A stretch of DNA of 8,313 nucleotides from an uncultured Acidobacteriota bacterium (GTDB taxonomy: Bacteria > Acidobacteriota > Terriglobia > Bryobacterales > Bryobacteraceae). A program made the position numbers and the translations under genes. A model generated the notes under the pieces. The model was given only the letters and a program-made list of their open reading frames with translations. It was not told the origin of the DNA and made no database searches. Positions 6,892-8,313 of this stretch are shown in pieces (position 1 is the stretch's first letter; each line of letters opens with the position of its first letter). Location: contig CALFYN010000192.1 of NCBI GenBank assembly GCA_937952345.1, forward strand, positions 1 to 8,313. The letters run 5' to 3'.

Positions 6892-8313
6892 TGCGCTCTG
6901 GGCCTCACCGTATAGGAAAAGGCGACTTCTCCGTTGTTATGTTCCGCCGTTTCATCCTTGGGGAGCCATGCGCGGATGTAGTCCACCTTGGTGTCGCGTG
7001 GCGAGACAGTCACCCGCAGATAGCCGGAATTGGGCAGCACATCGCCGGATCGGTAGGCTTCCCGATTGAAGGCCTGATACCCCGAGTCGGCCGGGTTCGG
7101 GGTTTCCTGATAGATCACGCCGTCCTTTTCCTGGCGTGCGAAGAGGTGGTCGTGTCCCTGAAAGAAGATGGTCACCCCGTGTTTGACGAAGAGTTGATGT
7201 ACGGGCATCTCCCATCCCGGCCGCCGTTTGTCGAACTCCCATGCGCCGTTGCGGCTCTTTCCGCCCCATTCGTACAGGTCGGCCAGTTCCACGGCTCCGC
7301 GGCCAGTCCCGAGCACATGATGCGCGAACACGAACTTGAACTTTGCCTTGCTCTGTTCGAGCGTTTGTTTGAGCCAGTGGTACTGCGCATCGCCCATGGT
7401 TGTGGCCCATCCATCGCCGCGCCCACCGCCGCGACGCCCGCCTTTGCGATCTCGTTTTCCGTCCTTGCTCTGTTTTCCGCCGATGCCTGAGTCTATCTGC
7501 ACGGGGGAATGCCAGTAGGGGTCAATGGCCACGAATAGCGCATCGCCCCACGTCCAGGAGTAGTAGTCGCGAGGCAAGCCGACGAACTCGACGGGTTCGG
7601 TATTGCCGGAATAAAACCCGTCGGGGGCGGGCAACGGGAACCAGGTCAGGCGAGACTTGCCGACAATCACAGGCACGCTATCCTCGCGGCCATTCAACAG
7701 GTGGCGCGCCGCCTGTTCGTGATTGCCGTTGACCAAAAAAAGAGCGGTGGATCTCGCCATCCGTCCGAGGAAGTTGCGTTGATTCCGGTATAGTTCGCCG
7801 ACCGTGTGCAGGTTGAGGTTGTCGCGATTGTAGAGGTGCTCCACGCTGAAGTCATCGCCAAGCGTCAAGTAGAAGTCCGGCCTGTCTTTGACGACGTTCT
7901 GCATGGTGCGCACATACAAGTCGGGGTGGTACATGCGATTGAGCCGCTCCGGATGCGAGTCGCCCTGCACTCCAAACATGAACGTACTGCCGGGCGCGCG
8001 CTGTGTGTGGAAACTGCACTCCTCTTCCGCCACGAAGGTATTCTGCCCCTTCTTACGGGTGTGCAGGCGGTAGAAATGACGGGCATTGGGCTGCAACCCG
8101 TCGAGCAGGAATTCGGTGGGTTGCGACGGTGAAGCCGACACTGTGGGTGTTCGCCGCCCGTCAAAGGCGGCATAGATGTCCATCTGTTCCGGAACGAGCA
8201 CACTGAGTGTGACTGACCGGCTGGTGGGGCGGCCAAGAATCTGCGACAACTCGCGGGCAGCAACGGGCTCCCGGCGCTGCGCGACGACGAGCGCGGTGAG
8301 CGTCAGGAGTAAT
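6888..8313 (-). CDS. Exported metallophosphoesterase, upstream paralogue, 5' end beyond the window
   Basis: The frame stays open to the right edge, so the start lies outside. The first visible residues (LLLTLTALVVAQ) are the end of a signal peptide. The internal TTG at 8249 should not be taken as the start, since it would delete this peptide and part of the N-terminal domain. In all, 474 residues are visible. Counting from the edge, an N-terminal fibronectin-like domain ends in FHTQRAP (101-107), then come DSH (118-120), GDDF (152-155), GNHE (196-199), HH (331-332) and GHDH (386-389). The protein aligns with its downstream neighbour nearly end to end through blocks such as WGDALFV, GDAQY, EWGGK and WEMPVH, so they are tandem duplicates. 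It differs by a Gly/Lys/Arg-rich insert at about 275-301. As in the neighbour, the GDxxY tyrosine is absent. Confidence 0.9.
   Translation of the reverse strand, partial: LLLTLTALVVAQRREPVAARELSQILGRPTSRSVTLSVLVPEQMDIYAAFDGRRTPTVSASPSQPTEFLLDGLQPNARHFYRLHTRKKGQNTFVAEEECSFHTQRAPGSTFMFGVQGDSHPERLNRMYHPDLYVRTMQNVVKDRPDFYLTLGDDFSVEHLYNRDNLNLHTVGELYRNQRNFLGRMARSTALFLVNGNHEQAARHLLNGREDSVPVIVGKSRLTWFPLPAPDGFYSGNTEPVEFVGLPRDYYSWTWGDALFVAIDPYWHSPVQIDSGIGGKQSKDGKRDRKGGRRGGGRGDGWATTMGDAQYHWLKQTLEQSKAKFKFVFAHHVLGTGRGAVELADLYEWGGKSRNGAWEFDKRRPGWEMPVHQLFVKHGVTIFFQGHDHLFARQEKDGVIYQETPNPADSGYQAFNREAYRSGDVLPNSGYLRVTVSPRDTKVDYIRAWLPKDETAEHNNGEVAFSYTVRPRAQ
6903..6909 (-). promoter_or_regulatory. Likely ribosome binding site of the downstream phosphoesterase gene
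   Basis: Read on the minus strand, GGTGAGG lies 11 nt before the ATG at 6891, inside the 3' end of the upstream paralogue. The spacing is a little long. It supports that start together with the MKKILL signal-peptide beginning and the ATGA overlap. Confidence 0.4.

Overview
The window is gene-dense, GC-rich bacterial DNA. It holds six protein genes in two convergent groups, with no RNA gene, mobile element or CRISPR array visible. The mix is a BlaI/M56 regulator pair, a TonB-dependent receptor with an N-terminal carboxypeptidase-regulatory-like domain, a Tat-exported sulfatase, and exported phosphoesterases with a purple-acid-phosphatase-like N-terminal domain. Together with the GC-rich codon use, this suggests a Gram-negative soil-type bacterium. 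Acidobacteriota of the Solibacter/Bryobacter kind are my best guess; that is inference from gene content, not from a marker gene.

Plus strand, left half: a BlaI/MecI-family repressor (79-468) overlaps by 4 nt a short M56 (BlaR1-like) membrane metallopeptidase (465-1349). After a 52-nt gap that contains nested inverted repeats, an 876-codon TonB-dependent outer-membrane receptor follows (1402-4032). The M56 protein keeps its zinc site and membrane helices but has no C-terminal sensor domain. Its partner in signal detection must be elsewhere, and the adjacent receptor is one candidate.

Minus strand, right half, transcribed right to left: a metallophosphoesterase whose signal peptide runs off the window edge (6888-8313), a second paralogous metallophosphoesterase overlapping it by 4 nt (5527-6891), and 18 nt later a formylglycine-dependent sulfatase with a twin-arginine signal (4036-5508). 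All three look exported, so this resembles an operon for releasing phosphate and sulfate from organic esters outside the cytoplasm. The sulfatase and receptor genes end tail to tail, with 3 nt between their stop codons.

The most interesting points are: the BlaI/M56/receptor cassette with a possible operator just before the receptor gene; the sensorless M56 protein; the uncertain receptor start, where one missing base would explain an otherwise ideal signal peptide; and the duplicated phosphoesterases, which would probably be labelled purple acid phosphatases although they lack the iron-binding tyrosine motif. None of this amounts to a proven new system. The receptor cassette is the best candidate.
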